DNA of 43,433 bases from Candidatus Dojkabacteria bacterium (GTDB lineage: Bacteria; Patescibacteriota; Dojkabacteria; JAHIVN01), in NCBI GenBank assembly GCA_028696515.1, contig JAQVGX010000003.1, positions 1 through 43,433 on the forward strand, given 5' to 3'. Below the pieces are notes generated by a model. The model did no database searches. It saw only the letters and a program-made list of their open reading frames with translations, and was not told the origin of the DNA. Numbering within the stretch: position 1 is the stretch's first letter; the number at the start of each line of letters is the position of its first letter. A program made the translations under genes and the position numbers. Positions 36,273 to 42,980 of the stretch are shown here, in pieces.

Positions 36273-36415
36273 AGACATTTATAAACATTACAATTTTATC
36301 CCTTACCCTGATATATCTTCTTGAGATCATGTTTTTCGACAAGAGAATCACTGCCAATCTAATTCTTGCATTATGCATAACAATTATTTACAAAATTTTC
36401 AAAAATGATAGATAA
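36269..36415 (+). CDS. Very small membrane protein (48 residues)
   Basis: The ATG at 36269 overlaps the epimerase stop as ATGA, and the frame gives MKTFINITILSLTLIYLLEI followed by a second hydrophobic run and ending KIFKNDR. Two short membrane helices separated by DKR are predicted. It overlaps the next gene by 11 bp, so it belongs to the same transcript. Conserved function unknown; the tight coupling on both sides is the main support. Confidence 0.65.
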   Translation: MKTFINITILSLTLIYLLEIMFFDKRITANLILALCITIIYKIFKNDR

Positions 36416-36689
36416 GCTCATACTATTCTCCTGCATTTTAGCCGCATTCACAATTTTATATATGAGCATCAGGGAAATTCTCACAGAGTCTAAATGGAAG
36501 CATATTTCAAAGGATCTAAGTTTAGCTCTTTCAGTATCTATTGTGTCCATATCTATTATTTATGCCGGCATTGACTCTATAGGACCTTTAGCTCTGCTTA
36601 TATCATCGTTGGCAGGACTAATATTATTTTTAACCTCTCTAACGATTCTAAAAGAAGATGGATCTTATAAATCTCTGGAAAAAAAGTAA
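36405..36689 (+). CDS. Small membrane protein (94 residues)
   Basis: Three hydrophobic segments (about 4-24, 38-58, 62-83) with few charges, and a charged end (KEDGSYKSLEKK). Overlaps the preceding 48-residue gene by 11 bp and the following DUF1616-like gene by 32 bp, so all three are probably co-translated with the epimerase. It may belong to a membrane complex of the glycan pathway. No family recognised. Confidence 0.72.
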   Translation: MIDKLILFSCILAAFTILYMSIREILTESKWKHISKDLSLALSVSIVSISIIYAGIDSIGPLALLISSLAGLILFLTSLTILKEDGSYKSLEKK

Positions 36690-37080
36690 GGTACTAAACA
36701 TCATAATACTTGGGATATACTCAAAATATTATTTTTTACTAATTATTTGTCTTTCCATCCTGACGATCATACTGAGCTTCGGTTTTGGACTCATAACAGC
36801 TTTCAGGATAGTATTCGGAACAATATATAGCCTTTTCTTGCCTGGATTTATGATCAGCCATATTCTATTTAAGGTTGGGAAAATAGGATACGTAGAAAGA
36901 GGTGTTTTAAGCTTTGTACTATCAATCTCAATTATCCCGCTTGTCATTTTCTACTTCAATCTAGCTGGTGTAAGAATAACTTCATTTAGTACTTTTTTTA
37001 TCATTCTTTTGACCTGTGTTCTTTCCGGAGTGATAGTATATTTCAAAAATAAGAAACCCAAGAGACAACAAAAACAGTGA
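36658..37080 (+). CDS. DUF1616-like membrane protein
   Basis: A 140-residue protein with three to four membrane helices. The central part (FRIVFGTIYSLFLPGFMIS then GYVERGVLSFVLSISIIPL) fits DUF1616, in which an Arg/Glu-bearing segment lies between helices. The tail is basic (NKKPKRQQKQ). Its last 99 bp overlap the convergent gene at 36982-37683, where both strands encode a hydrophobic helix and charged tail. DUF1616 proteins are often found with surface polysaccharide genes; function unknown. Confidence 0.75.
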   Translation: MDLINLWKKSKVLNIIILGIYSKYYFLLIICLSILTIILSFGFGLITAFRIVFGTIYSLFLPGFMISHILFKVGKIGYVERGVLSFVLSISIIPLVIFYFNLAGVRITSFSTFFIILLTCVLSGVIVYFKNKKPKRQQKQ

Positions 37081-37683
37081 CGAGAATATCCCAACTAAAA
37101 TTGTTCCTCCAGCTTCTTTAGATTGATAATCCAACCTATCAAAAATCACTTTGATCAAACTCCTGGACTTATAAATTGGCACTAGATTCAGGTTTCCTGC
37201 TTGTTCTTTCCCATCAAAGAAAAGCTGCCCTCCCATCAAATCATGATGTTTCAAATACCGGAACAGAATTCTTTCATCTTGCGGAAATCGTATATAGTAA
37301 ATCCGACCTTGTGAATTCTCAATAGCCTCGAATCTGTAGTTTAACACGTCACATTTATTTACAAGAATCGATTGATCCAATTTGGCTACAGTTAACTCAT
37401 TATGGTCTTTATTTAGTATCTGAATCGGATTACTTGGGATCTGACAATCCTCACTCTGGAGATCAAACCCTGCAAAATTATCTCCTTCAGCGACGATCAT
37501 TTGCATTATCAAGTGCTCACTACTGTCTATGATTTCATATTTTTCTTCGTCAAATCTCTGGGGAACAAAAACTTGGCTCTTATCATATTCCTCCCGCACA
37601 AAGAGATATACGAAGGGAGAGCTAACTAAAAGGATAGTTAGAATTGATAAAGTTATTTTTTTCAAACTCTCTTTCTTCTTCAT
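36982..37683 (-). CDS. Bitopic membrane protein of unknown function
   Basis: A 233-residue protein with an N-terminal helix (about 8-27), an external domain of about 165 residues with EDCQIPSNPIQILNKDHNE, and a C-terminal helix (about 195-215) followed by a Lys-rich tail (KNTGQKNDKKSTK). It starts with an ATGA overlap on the DUF2142 gene, so the two are translated together. It may be a partner or chaperone of that glycosyltransferase-like protein. No family recognised. Confidence 0.8.
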   Translation of the reverse strand: MKKKESLKKITLSILTILLVSSPFVYLFVREEYDKSQVFVPQRFDEEKYEIIDSSEHLIMQMIVAEGDNFAGFDLQSEDCQIPSNPIQILNKDHNELTVAKLDQSILVNKCDVLNYRFEAIENSQGRIYYIRFPQDERILFRYLKHHDLMGGQLFFDGKEQAGNLNLVPIYKSRSLIKVIFDRLDYQSKEAGGTILVGIFSSLFLLSLGFLIFEIYYHSGKNTGQKNDKKSTK

Positions 37684-39065
37684 AAATAGTAACGCTGTGT
37701 CAACATAGCTAAACAGAATACGTTAAAGAATACTGCAAACAGGATAATCAGTTTATAGAATACATCTTTGAATTTGACAGGGATTACACTTTTCAGACCA
37801 AGAAGTCCCATAAGTACAAATGACAAAAGCATCGGGAAATAATACCTGCCCTGAGTAGGGAAATTCTCGTAGCATCTACTTATGTAGCCGTTAAAATACA
37901 GATAGATATAGAATAATTCTAAAGGAATAACTGGAGTTAACAAAAGGAAATGAACTGTTCTTAAGGTTTTTCTTTTAAGTCCGAATACAAACCAATATAG
38001 GAAAAAAACAATAGACAATAGGAACACAAAAGATAAGAATAGGTAAACTGCCCGGGGAAGCTGAGTGTCAAGCCAGCCGAAATTGCCGGCAAAGCCTTTG
38101 AATATAAGCACATACCTAGGATACAGCAAAGCTTTTAAATAACTAAGTATGGAGAGTCCCCTGCATGTGGCTTCCGAGCTGAAATAATTATCTGTAATGA
38201 TACCTGTCTTCCCGGAAGGGTCTGGAAACAAAGATCCAAGTCCCAAAAGATTCCTGGCGAAATACAAGACAGGAATGATCAAAGGAGCGAAGAATGAACT
38301 CATCTTATCGATGCTGAAATTCTTACGAATCTTCCACAAAACCAGGACAAGGACAATAGGGAAAAAGGCTAGAAATTGGGCTTTCGTGAGAATTCCAACA
38401 ACTGACCACATCGATATCTTCAAAAGATCATCAGATTTCAACTCGTTGGATTTGTAAATTTTGAGCAAGTAATAAAGCGCAGCGAAGAATGAGGTAAAAA
38501 GAAATACATCACTGTTGATACCGGAGTTGCCAAACATAAATGCCGGCCAGAGCGAAACCAGTAGAGCTGCCGCTGCTCTAAACCATCGATTCTTACTAAA
38601 CAAAGATGCTGCTTTAAAAGCAAACAAATAATTAAAAATAATAAAAATGAGATTGGAAAAACGGACGATATACAATACTCTCAGAATTCCAAACGACCCA
38701 AAGGCCAAAAGAAATATTGCTCCCCAAAGATAATATAGCGGCGGATGATTATAAATATGAGCCGCATTGAAACCTTCTATCTGAGTCGGCTCCGGATTTT
38801 CAAAGTCGAAGTGATATGTTCGATTATGAAATACTCTATCAGCCTGTGTCTGTTCTATCAGATTTTCTATAGCATCAGAATTCTCAAGAATTTCATTATC
38901 CTGAATATCGTTTTTGTTCGGCAGCCTTTTGTTTTCGGCAATAAATTGCATATAACGCAAGTGAGCCTGTTCATCAGGAGTCTGCAGAGGAGGAATAACA
39001 AAGATCCAGAGAACGCTCAAGCTAACGAGCAATCCAAGCGATATAAATTTTAACCTCTTCTCCAT
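37680..39065 (-). CDS. DUF2142 family membrane protein (GT-C glycosyltransferase-like)
   Basis: A 461-residue protein with about 11 membrane helices. The first loop after the first helix reads PPLQTPDEQAHLRYMQF, the DUF2142 hallmark with an acidic catalytic-like motif as in GT-C enzymes that use polyprenyl-phospho-sugars. Such a protein could use the lipid-linked pentose predicted from the UbiA-RpiB-Prs genes. The acceptor is unknown. Divergent from the Rrf2 gene, with array 2 in between. Family call is good, enzymatic role is inferred. Confidence 0.85.
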   Translation of the reverse strand: MEKRLKFISLGLLVSLSVLWIFVIPPLQTPDEQAHLRYMQFIAENKRLPNKNDIQDNEILENSDAIENLIEQTQADRVFHNRTYHFDFENPEPTQIEGFNAAHIYNHPPLYYLWGAIFLLAFGSFGILRVLYIVRFSNLIFIIFNYLFAFKAASLFSKNRWFRAAAALLVSLWPAFMFGNSGINSDVFLFTSFFAALYYLLKIYKSNELKSDDLLKISMWSVVGILTKAQFLAFFPIVLVLVLWKIRKNFSIDKMSSFFAPLIIPVLYFARNLLGLGSLFPDPSGKTGIITDNYFSSEATCRGLSILSYLKALLYPRYVLIFKGFAGNFGWLDTQLPRAVYLFLSFVFLLSIVFFLYWFVFGLKRKTLRTVHFLLLTPVIPLELFYIYLYFNGYISRCYENFPTQGRYYFPMLLSFVLMGLLGLKSVIPVKFKDVFYKLIILFAVFFNVFCLAMLTQRYYL

Positions 39066-39112
39066 TCTATAAATTGCTGATCTAAATGATTATACTCAAC
39101 AGGAACTTACAA

Positions 39113-39173
39113 GGGAAGGTACACGATTGTTAAACTATAGTAATACAATTGTAAAACAATCGTGTACCTTCCC
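39113..39173. repeat. 11-bp periodic palindromic array 2 (four units) with perfect inverted arms
   Basis: Octamers at 39123, 39134, 39145 and 39156, exactly 11 bp apart. The outer 19-bp arms (39113-39131 and 39155-39173) are perfect inverted repeats, with GGGAAGGTAC on the left mirrored on the right. Lies in the divergent spacer between the DUF2142 gene and the Rrf2 regulator, just upstream of the Rrf2 promoter. Confidence 0.95.
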
Positions 39174-39176
39174 CGC

Positions 39177-39205
39177 TTGACATTCTACTCACGATCACCG
39201 ATAAT
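39177..39205 (+). promoter_or_regulatory. Sigma70-type promoter for the Rrf2 regulator
   Basis: Consensus -35 TTGACA (39177-39182), a 17-bp spacer and -10 GATAAT (39200-39205). The ATG at 39230 follows 24 bp later. It starts 4 bp after array 2. This is the best promoter in the window. Confidence 0.7.
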
Positions 39206-39213
39206 ACCGATCG
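39192..39213 (+). promoter_or_regulatory. Candidate operator overlapping the Rrf2 -10 box
   Basis: CGATC (39192-39196) and GATCG (39209-39213) form an inverted repeat centred on the -10 box. The block also contains a direct repeat of ACCGAT (39197-39202 and 39206-39211). A protein bound here would block transcription, which fits autoregulation by the Rrf2 protein. The regulator that binds is not known. Confidence 0.45.
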
Positions 39214-39229
39214 ACTTAGTCTATGATGT

Positions 39230-39640
39230 ATGAAACTAACAAACAGATGTCAGTACGCTCTTCTAGCCATGCTAACACTAACAAAGGCCTACAAATCAGA
39301 CAGGAATAAATTCTACACGACAAAAAGAATCGCACAAGCCAATGATATCCCAAAAGAATTTCTGGAAAAAATAGTTGCCCTGCTTTCCAACTGTGGGCTT
39401 GTTGAATCGCAAAAGGGTGTAGCTGGAGGCTTAAGACTTATAAAAAACCCTGCAAAAATATCAATCGCAGAAATAATCCGGGAATTCGACGGACCACTTG
39501 CTCCGGTAAGCTGTGTAAGTAAGTACAAGTATGAGACGTGCCCACTCGAAAGATCAAAAAGTTTAACATTTCTGTTCAAGAGAATAAGAAACATTCAGTT
39601 TAAAATTCTTTCAAAGACAACCCTGGCTGATTTGGTATAA
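39230..39640 (+). CDS. Rrf2 family transcriptional regulator
   Basis: A 136-residue winged-helix regulator. The N-terminus MKLTNRCQYALLAMLTLTKA, the recognition part RIAQANDIPKEFLEKIVALL and the wing GLVESQKGVAGGLRL match the Rrf2 family. Cys95 and Cys104 (SCVSKYKYETCPLE) sit where IscR ligates an Fe-S cluster, but the middle Cys is missing, so cluster binding is uncertain. It may sense sulfur or redox state and act on the sulfate activation genes downstream, as CymR does for cysteine metabolism. That target is inferred from position. Confidence 0.9.
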   Translation: MKLTNRCQYALLAMLTLTKAYKSDRNKFYTTKRIAQANDIPKEFLEKIVALLSNCGLVESQKGVAGGLRLIKNPAKISIAEIIREFDGPLAPVSCVSKYKYETCPLERSKSLTFLFKRIRNIQFKILSKTTLADLV

Positions 39641-39671
39641 AAAGACATATTTTAATTTTTAATTGTCTGTT

Positions 39672-39896
39672 ATGAAAAAGCTAACAATAGAAATCGCGGA
39701 TAACGAATTCTCAACACTTGAGAAAAGAGTAAAAGATAAAAAAGAGTTTGATTCTGTAGAAGCCTACATGCAGGACATCATATCCCAAGTTGTTGCAAGA
39801 TTAAAAGATGAAGATGGTGGAGATGAGGAGAAATTCTCAAAAGAAGATGAAGAAAAAGTGAAAGAGAGACTTAGAAGCTTAGGATATTTGGACTAG
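39672..39896 (+). CDS. Small acidic helical protein (74 residues)
   Basis: Start at ATG 39672 preferred over TTG 39663. The product MKKLTIEIADNEFSTLEKRV is followed by a helical, strongly acidic stretch (KDEDGGDEEKFSKEDEEKV) and ends RLRSLGYLD. A beta strand then two helices suggests a ribbon-helix-helix-like or adaptor protein. The ERLRSLGYL end resembles the tails of alkaline-phosphatase-superfamily sulfatases. It lies between the Rrf2 regulator and sat, so it may belong to the sulfation set. No function assigned. Confidence 0.7.
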   Translation: MKKLTIEIADNEFSTLEKRVKDKKEFDSVEAYMQDIISQVVARLKDEDGGDEEKFSKEDEEKVKERLRSLGYLD

Positions 39897-39905
39897 GGAG
39901 CACAA

Positions 39906-39946
39906 ACAACTGTTGAACAATAGTTTACCAATCGTTCAACAATTAC
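39906..39946. repeat. 11-bp periodic palindromic array 3 (four units)
   Basis: Octamers at 39906, 39917, 39928 and 39939 with 3-bp spacers. The first and last copies are diverged from ACNATNGT. Located in the tandem spacer upstream of sat; the TTG candidate start of sat lies exactly 11 bp beyond the last base of the array. Confidence 0.85.
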
Positions 39947-39974
39947 AGGACTTTACTTGTTAACACTACCGTCC

Positions 39975-41129
39975 ATGATCCAACCTCACGGGGGCAAACT
40001 CGTTCAGCAAATTATCAAAGACAAGGAAGAAAAAACTTATTGGCTGAAAAAATCAAAAGAGCTCATAAAACTAAAACTTGACGAAGAACAGATAAAAGAA
40101 ATCAAGAATGTTGCTAGAGGACTATATAGCCCTCTCAGTGGATATATGAAGAAGGAGGATTTTGAATCTGTAACCGAAAATCTCAAGCTGGCAAATGGGA
40201 CTGTATGGCCGATTCCGATCGCACTTGATATACCATCAACAATCGCAAAACAGGTCCATATCGGCAGAAGAATAGCGTTAATGGATTCTAAAAACAAACC
40301 TGTTGCAATTCTAATAGTAGAAGACAAGTATAAGTTTGACAAGAAGAAAACCGCTAGAAAGGTTTTTGGGACATCAGATCCAGAACACCCGGGAGTCGCA
40401 GAAATGTTGGCAAGGAAAGACACATTAATCGGAGGTGATATCCTGCTGATCGATAATTCTAAAAAGACCTTCAACAACTACAATCTTGATCCTGTTGAAA
40501 CACGTATTCTCTTTGCAGAAAAGAAATGGACAACAGTAGTAGGCTTCCAGACCAGAAATGCCCCGCACAGAGCTCATGAATATCTTCAGAAGTGCGCACT
40601 CGAGAATGTTGATGGTCTCTTCATAAACCCTGTAATAGGCAAAAAGAAGGATGGCGATTACACCGATAAAGCTATTATCAATTCTTATAATATTTTAATC
40701 GAGAATTATTTCAATAAAGATAAAGTTGTCCTGTCGATATTACCTCTCAAGATGAGATATGCAGGACCAAGAGAAGCTGTAATGCATGCTATCATCCGAA
40801 AAAACTTTGGCTGCACACACTTTGTTGTTGGAAGAGATCATGCAGGAGTCGGAGACTATTATGATCCATATGCAGCACAGAACATTTTCGACGAGCTTCC
40901 CGATCTCGGAATAAAGATCCTGAAATACGAGAATGCATTTTACTGTGAGATTTGTAATAATATGGCTACAGACAAGACCTGCTCTCATGATGACAAATTT
41001 AAAGTCAAGCCTAGCGGTACGATGATAAGGGAAAAAATACGAAACAAAGAAAGAATCCCTGAGGAAATTGTCAGGCCGGAGGTGATGAAGGTGCTGCAGG
41101 AGATGAAGGAGGTGTTTGTAAAGCAGTAG
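39975..41129 (+). CDS. sat: Sulfate adenylyltransferase (ATP sulfurylase)
   Basis: Makes adenosine 5'-phosphosulfate (APS) from ATP and sulfate. The protein has the QTRNAPHRAHEY signature (about residues 192-203) with the HxxH-type catalytic motif, GRDHAGVGDYYDPYAAQ and a Cys-pair region (YCEICNNMATDKTC) near the C-terminus, as in the single-chain Sat family of about 385 residues. ATG 39975 is preferred because the family begins MIxPHGG; TTG 39957 has AGGA 6 bp upstream. Arrays 3 and 4 flank it. With CysC it would make PAPS. Confidence 0.96.
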   Translation: MIQPHGGKLVQQIIKDKEEKTYWLKKSKELIKLKLDEEQIKEIKNVARGLYSPLSGYMKKEDFESVTENLKLANGTVWPIPIALDIPSTIAKQVHIGRRIALMDSKNKPVAILIVEDKYKFDKKKTARKVFGTSDPEHPGVAEMLARKDTLIGGDILLIDNSKKTFNNYNLDPVETRILFAEKKWTTVVGFQTRNAPHRAHEYLQKCALENVDGLFINPVIGKKKDGDYTDKAIINSYNILIENYFNKDKVVLSILPLKMRYAGPREAVMHAIIRKNFGCTHFVVGRDHAGVGDYYDPYAAQNIFDELPDLGIKILKYENAFYCEICNNMATDKTCSHDDKFKVKPSGTMIREKIRNKERIPEEIVRPEVMKVLQEMKEVFVKQ

Positions 41130-41133
41130 TGGA

Positions 41134-41196
41134 ACAATTGTAATGCAATAGTAATACGATTGTATAACAATAGGTCAACAATGGTTCAACGCAAGT
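41134..41196. repeat. 11-bp periodic palindromic array 4 (six units)
   Basis: Octamers begin at 41134, 41145, 41156, 41167, 41178 and 41189. The first three match ACNATNGT closely (RC at positions 1-2), and the last two are diverged. Located between sat and the sulfotransferase gene; array begins 5 bp after the sat stop codon. Confidence 0.9.
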
Positions 41197-41220
41197 AATT
41201 CACTTATTAAATACAACTTA

Positions 41221-41784
41221 ATGCAAAACGCTACAATTTACATAGTCTCCGGCCTGCCAAGATCGGGAACATCCATGATGATGAAAATATTAACCGATGG
41301 CGGACTGGAAGCTTTGGTAGATAACCTTAGAAAGCCAGACGATGACAACCCAAAAGGCTACTTTGAGTACAAGCCTGCTATGAAACTGCACAAGGATAAT
41401 TCCTGGCTGGGTCTGGCTGTCGGCAAGGCGGTCAAGATCATGGTAAATTTTACAGAATTTCTTCCGGATGACTATCACTACAAGATAATACTCATAAGAC
41501 GGGATCTGGATGAGATTCTCGCTTCCCAGCAGATCATGCTCAAAGAAGAAGATAAAAGAGTTGATGATATAGTAAGAAAAATCTTTACTCGAGACGTCGA
41601 AAAAGCAAAAAGAATTGCAAAAGAGAGAGAGAATATCGAGATGCTCGAAGTGTGGTATCCAGATGTTGTGAGGAATCCAGGACACGAGATCGAGAGAATA
41701 TACAGTTTCCTTGAATTGGATCTAGATAAAGATAAAATGCTTGAGGCAGTAGACCCAAAGCTTTATAGGAATAAGAAGAAGTGA
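41221..41784 (+). CDS. Sulfotransferase family protein
   Basis: A 187-residue protein. The PAPS-binding loop is GLPRSGTSMMMKIL (about 11-24), similar to the 5'-phosphosulfate binding motif. The IILIRRDLDEILASQQ segment resembles the 3'-phosphate binding region, followed by ERIYSFLELDLD as in the C-terminal part of sulfotransferases. It is smaller than Golgi-type enzymes and has no membrane segment, so it acts in the cytoplasm. Sitting between sat and cysC, it is the likely consumer of PAPS. The acceptor is unknown; a sugar or lipid is most likely. Confidence 0.9.
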   Translation: MQNATIYIVSGLPRSGTSMMMKILTDGGLEALVDNLRKPDDDNPKGYFEYKPAMKLHKDNSWLGLAVGKAVKIMVNFTEFLPDDYHYKIILIRRDLDEILASQQIMLKEEDKRVDDIVRKIFTRDVEKAKRIAKERENIEMLEVWYPDVVRNPGHEIERIYSFLELDLDKDKMLEAVDPKLYRNKKK

Positions 41785-41792
41785 CAGTTCAT

Positions 41793-41855
41793 ACAATCGT
41801 CCTACGGTCGTAGAACAATAGTTAAACGATTGTATTACAATTGTAAAACTATAGT
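41793..41855. repeat. 11-bp periodic palindromic array 5 (six units)
   Basis: Octamers at 41793, 41804, 41815, 41826, 41837 and 41848. The run ends 11 bp before the cysC start codon at 41867. The second unit (ACGGTCGT) is the most diverged. The ATG of cysC follows with no obvious ribosome binding site, so the array may take part in its expression. Confidence 0.92.
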
Positions 41856-41866
41856 TTGGAAATCGC

Positions 41867-42478
41867 ATGCTCCCTAAATCACAAAACATAACCAAAATAG
41901 AACAAAGAATCACAAAACAAGACAAGGAAAAACTGCTTGGGCAAAAAGGAGCCGTTTACTGGATGACAGGACTATCAGGTTCTGGTAAATCGACCATAGC
42001 TGTTGAAGTCGAAAGAATTCTGTATGAACAAGACAAGCTGGTCACAGTTCTTGATGGTGATAATGTAAGATACGGTCTGAATGCTGACCTCGGTTTTTCA
42101 GAAGAAGATAGGAGGGAGAACTTGAGGAGAATTGCTGAAGTAGCTAAGCTATTTGCCGAGAACGGAATCATAGTAATCACGTCATTCATTTCACCAACCA
42201 AGGCTTCGCGCAAAAAGGCAAGGCAAATAATTTCTCAATCTTCAGACTTTCATGAAATCTACGTCAAGTGCAGACTAACGGAATGTGAGAAACGAGATCC
42301 CAAAGGGTTATATAAAAAGGCTCGAACAGGAGAGATAAAAGAATTTACAGGTATAGACTCACCTTTCGAGGAACCGGAGAACGCAGAGTTGGTGATAGAG
42401 ACTGACAGCGAGAATATTGACAAAAGTGTACAAAAGCTGCTGGAATATATAAAAAGGACCAGCATAACAACCGTATAA
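41867..42478 (+). CDS. cysC: Adenylyl-sulfate kinase (APS kinase)
   Basis: Phosphorylates APS to PAPS using ATP. The 203-residue protein has the P-loop GLSGSGKST (35-43), the APS-binding region LDGDNVRYGLNADLGFS and REN, and the ITSFISPTKASRKKAR segment (fits the family's SFISPxRxxR motif). ALP-type G(D/E)PKGLYKKARTGEI and the IDSPFEEPENAEL end are also typical. It stops at 42476-42478, inside array 6. With Sat it gives PAPS; no PAPS reductase is present, so the product is probably used for sulfation. Confidence 0.97.
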   Translation: MLPKSQNITKIEQRITKQDKEKLLGQKGAVYWMTGLSGSGKSTIAVEVERILYEQDKLVTVLDGDNVRYGLNADLGFSEEDRRENLRRIAEVAKLFAENGIIVITSFISPTKASRKKARQIISQSSDFHEIYVKCRLTECEKRDPKGLYKKARTGEIKEFTGIDSPFEEPENAELVIETDSENIDKSVQKLLEYIKRTSITTV

Positions 42479-42496
42479 CTATTGTTCAACAATCGT
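42467..42496. repeat. 11-bp periodic palindromic array 6 (three units), overlapping both gene ends
   Basis: Octamers at 42467, 42478 and 42489. The array spans the convergent junction and covers the last codons of cysC and the stop and last residues (TIVEQ) of the four-helix-bundle gene. So the units are tolerated inside coding ends. It rules out a role limited to promoters. Confidence 0.85.
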
Positions 42497-42874
42497 TCGC
42501 CGGCCTCTCCTCCCCAGGTAGCCAATATAATTATTCAGCTTCACACTCAAGTTTCTTATTTCGCTGTTCACAGTTTCAAACTCACTCTCCGTGATATACC
42601 CAAGATCAGTAGCAGCTTGAACACAGAAGAATATTTCAGACAACGAACCCCGTGCGATAAAACAGAACCTCCTCTGATCGTTCGGAGTAAACTTCCCATT
42701 TCCTTCAGCGATATTTGCACCGACAGAAATGACTGCCCTGGTTAACTGACTGGACAAGTTAAATTTCTCTTTATCCGGAAACTTTTCGCTTAAATTGTAA
42801 ATCGTTTTTACGAGTCTTCTCGCTAACTGATAAACCTCCAGCTGGTCTAGCTTGTAGTGCTTTTGAGTAGGCAT
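42479..42874 (-). CDS. Four-helix-bundle protein (S23 / IVP family)
   Basis: Start chosen at 42874 (MPTQKHYKLDQLEVYQLAR) because the longer reading to 42940 adds a non-conserved N-terminus that runs into array 7. About 131 residues remain, family length. Typical features are FNLSSQLTRAVISVGANIAEG (hallmark S23 core split here for length: LTRAVISVGANIAEGN) and RFCFIARGSLSEIFFCVQAA. Members are found as open frames in 23S rRNA intervening sequences and widely on chromosomes, and form pentamers. Role here unknown. Confidence 0.9.
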   Translation of the reverse strand: MPTQKHYKLDQLEVYQLARRLVKTIYNLSEKFPDKEKFNLSSQLTRAVISVGANIAEGNGKFTPNDQRRFCFIARGSLSEIFFCVQAATDLGYITESEFETVNSEIRNLSVKLNNYIGYLGRRGRRTIVEQ

Positions 42875-42925
42875 AGCTATTACAAAGAGCACAAATAAAT
42901 AAACTTCTGGGGGATATGGGGTTGA

Positions 42926-42977
42926 GCAATAGTATAACAATTGTAGAACGATTGTTCAACAATCGTATGACAATCGT
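42926..42977. repeat. 11-bp periodic palindromic array 7 (five units)
   Basis: Octamers at 42926, 42937, 42948, 42959 and 42970. The array lies between two minus-strand genes: the S23-family gene starting at 42874, and the partial gene whose stop codon starts at 42981, 3 bp after the last unit. Confidence 0.93.
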
Positions 42978-42980
42978 GTC

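Noticed and set aside
39113-39173. Array 2 as a rho-independent terminator
   Set aside because: It lies in a divergent spacer where no transcript ends, and no T-tract follows either arm.
39230-39640. Rrf2 regulator as IscR with an Fe-S cluster
   Set aside because: Only two Cys (95 and 104) occupy the ligand region instead of three, so a cluster cannot be claimed.
42479-42874. An rRNA intervening sequence, because of the S23-family gene
   Set aside because: No 23S rRNA sequence flanks it; the neighbours are protein-coding genes.
32784-42977. Arrays as CRISPR repeats
   Set aside because: Units are 8 bp with 3-bp spacers, and no unique 25-40 bp spacers or cas genes are present.
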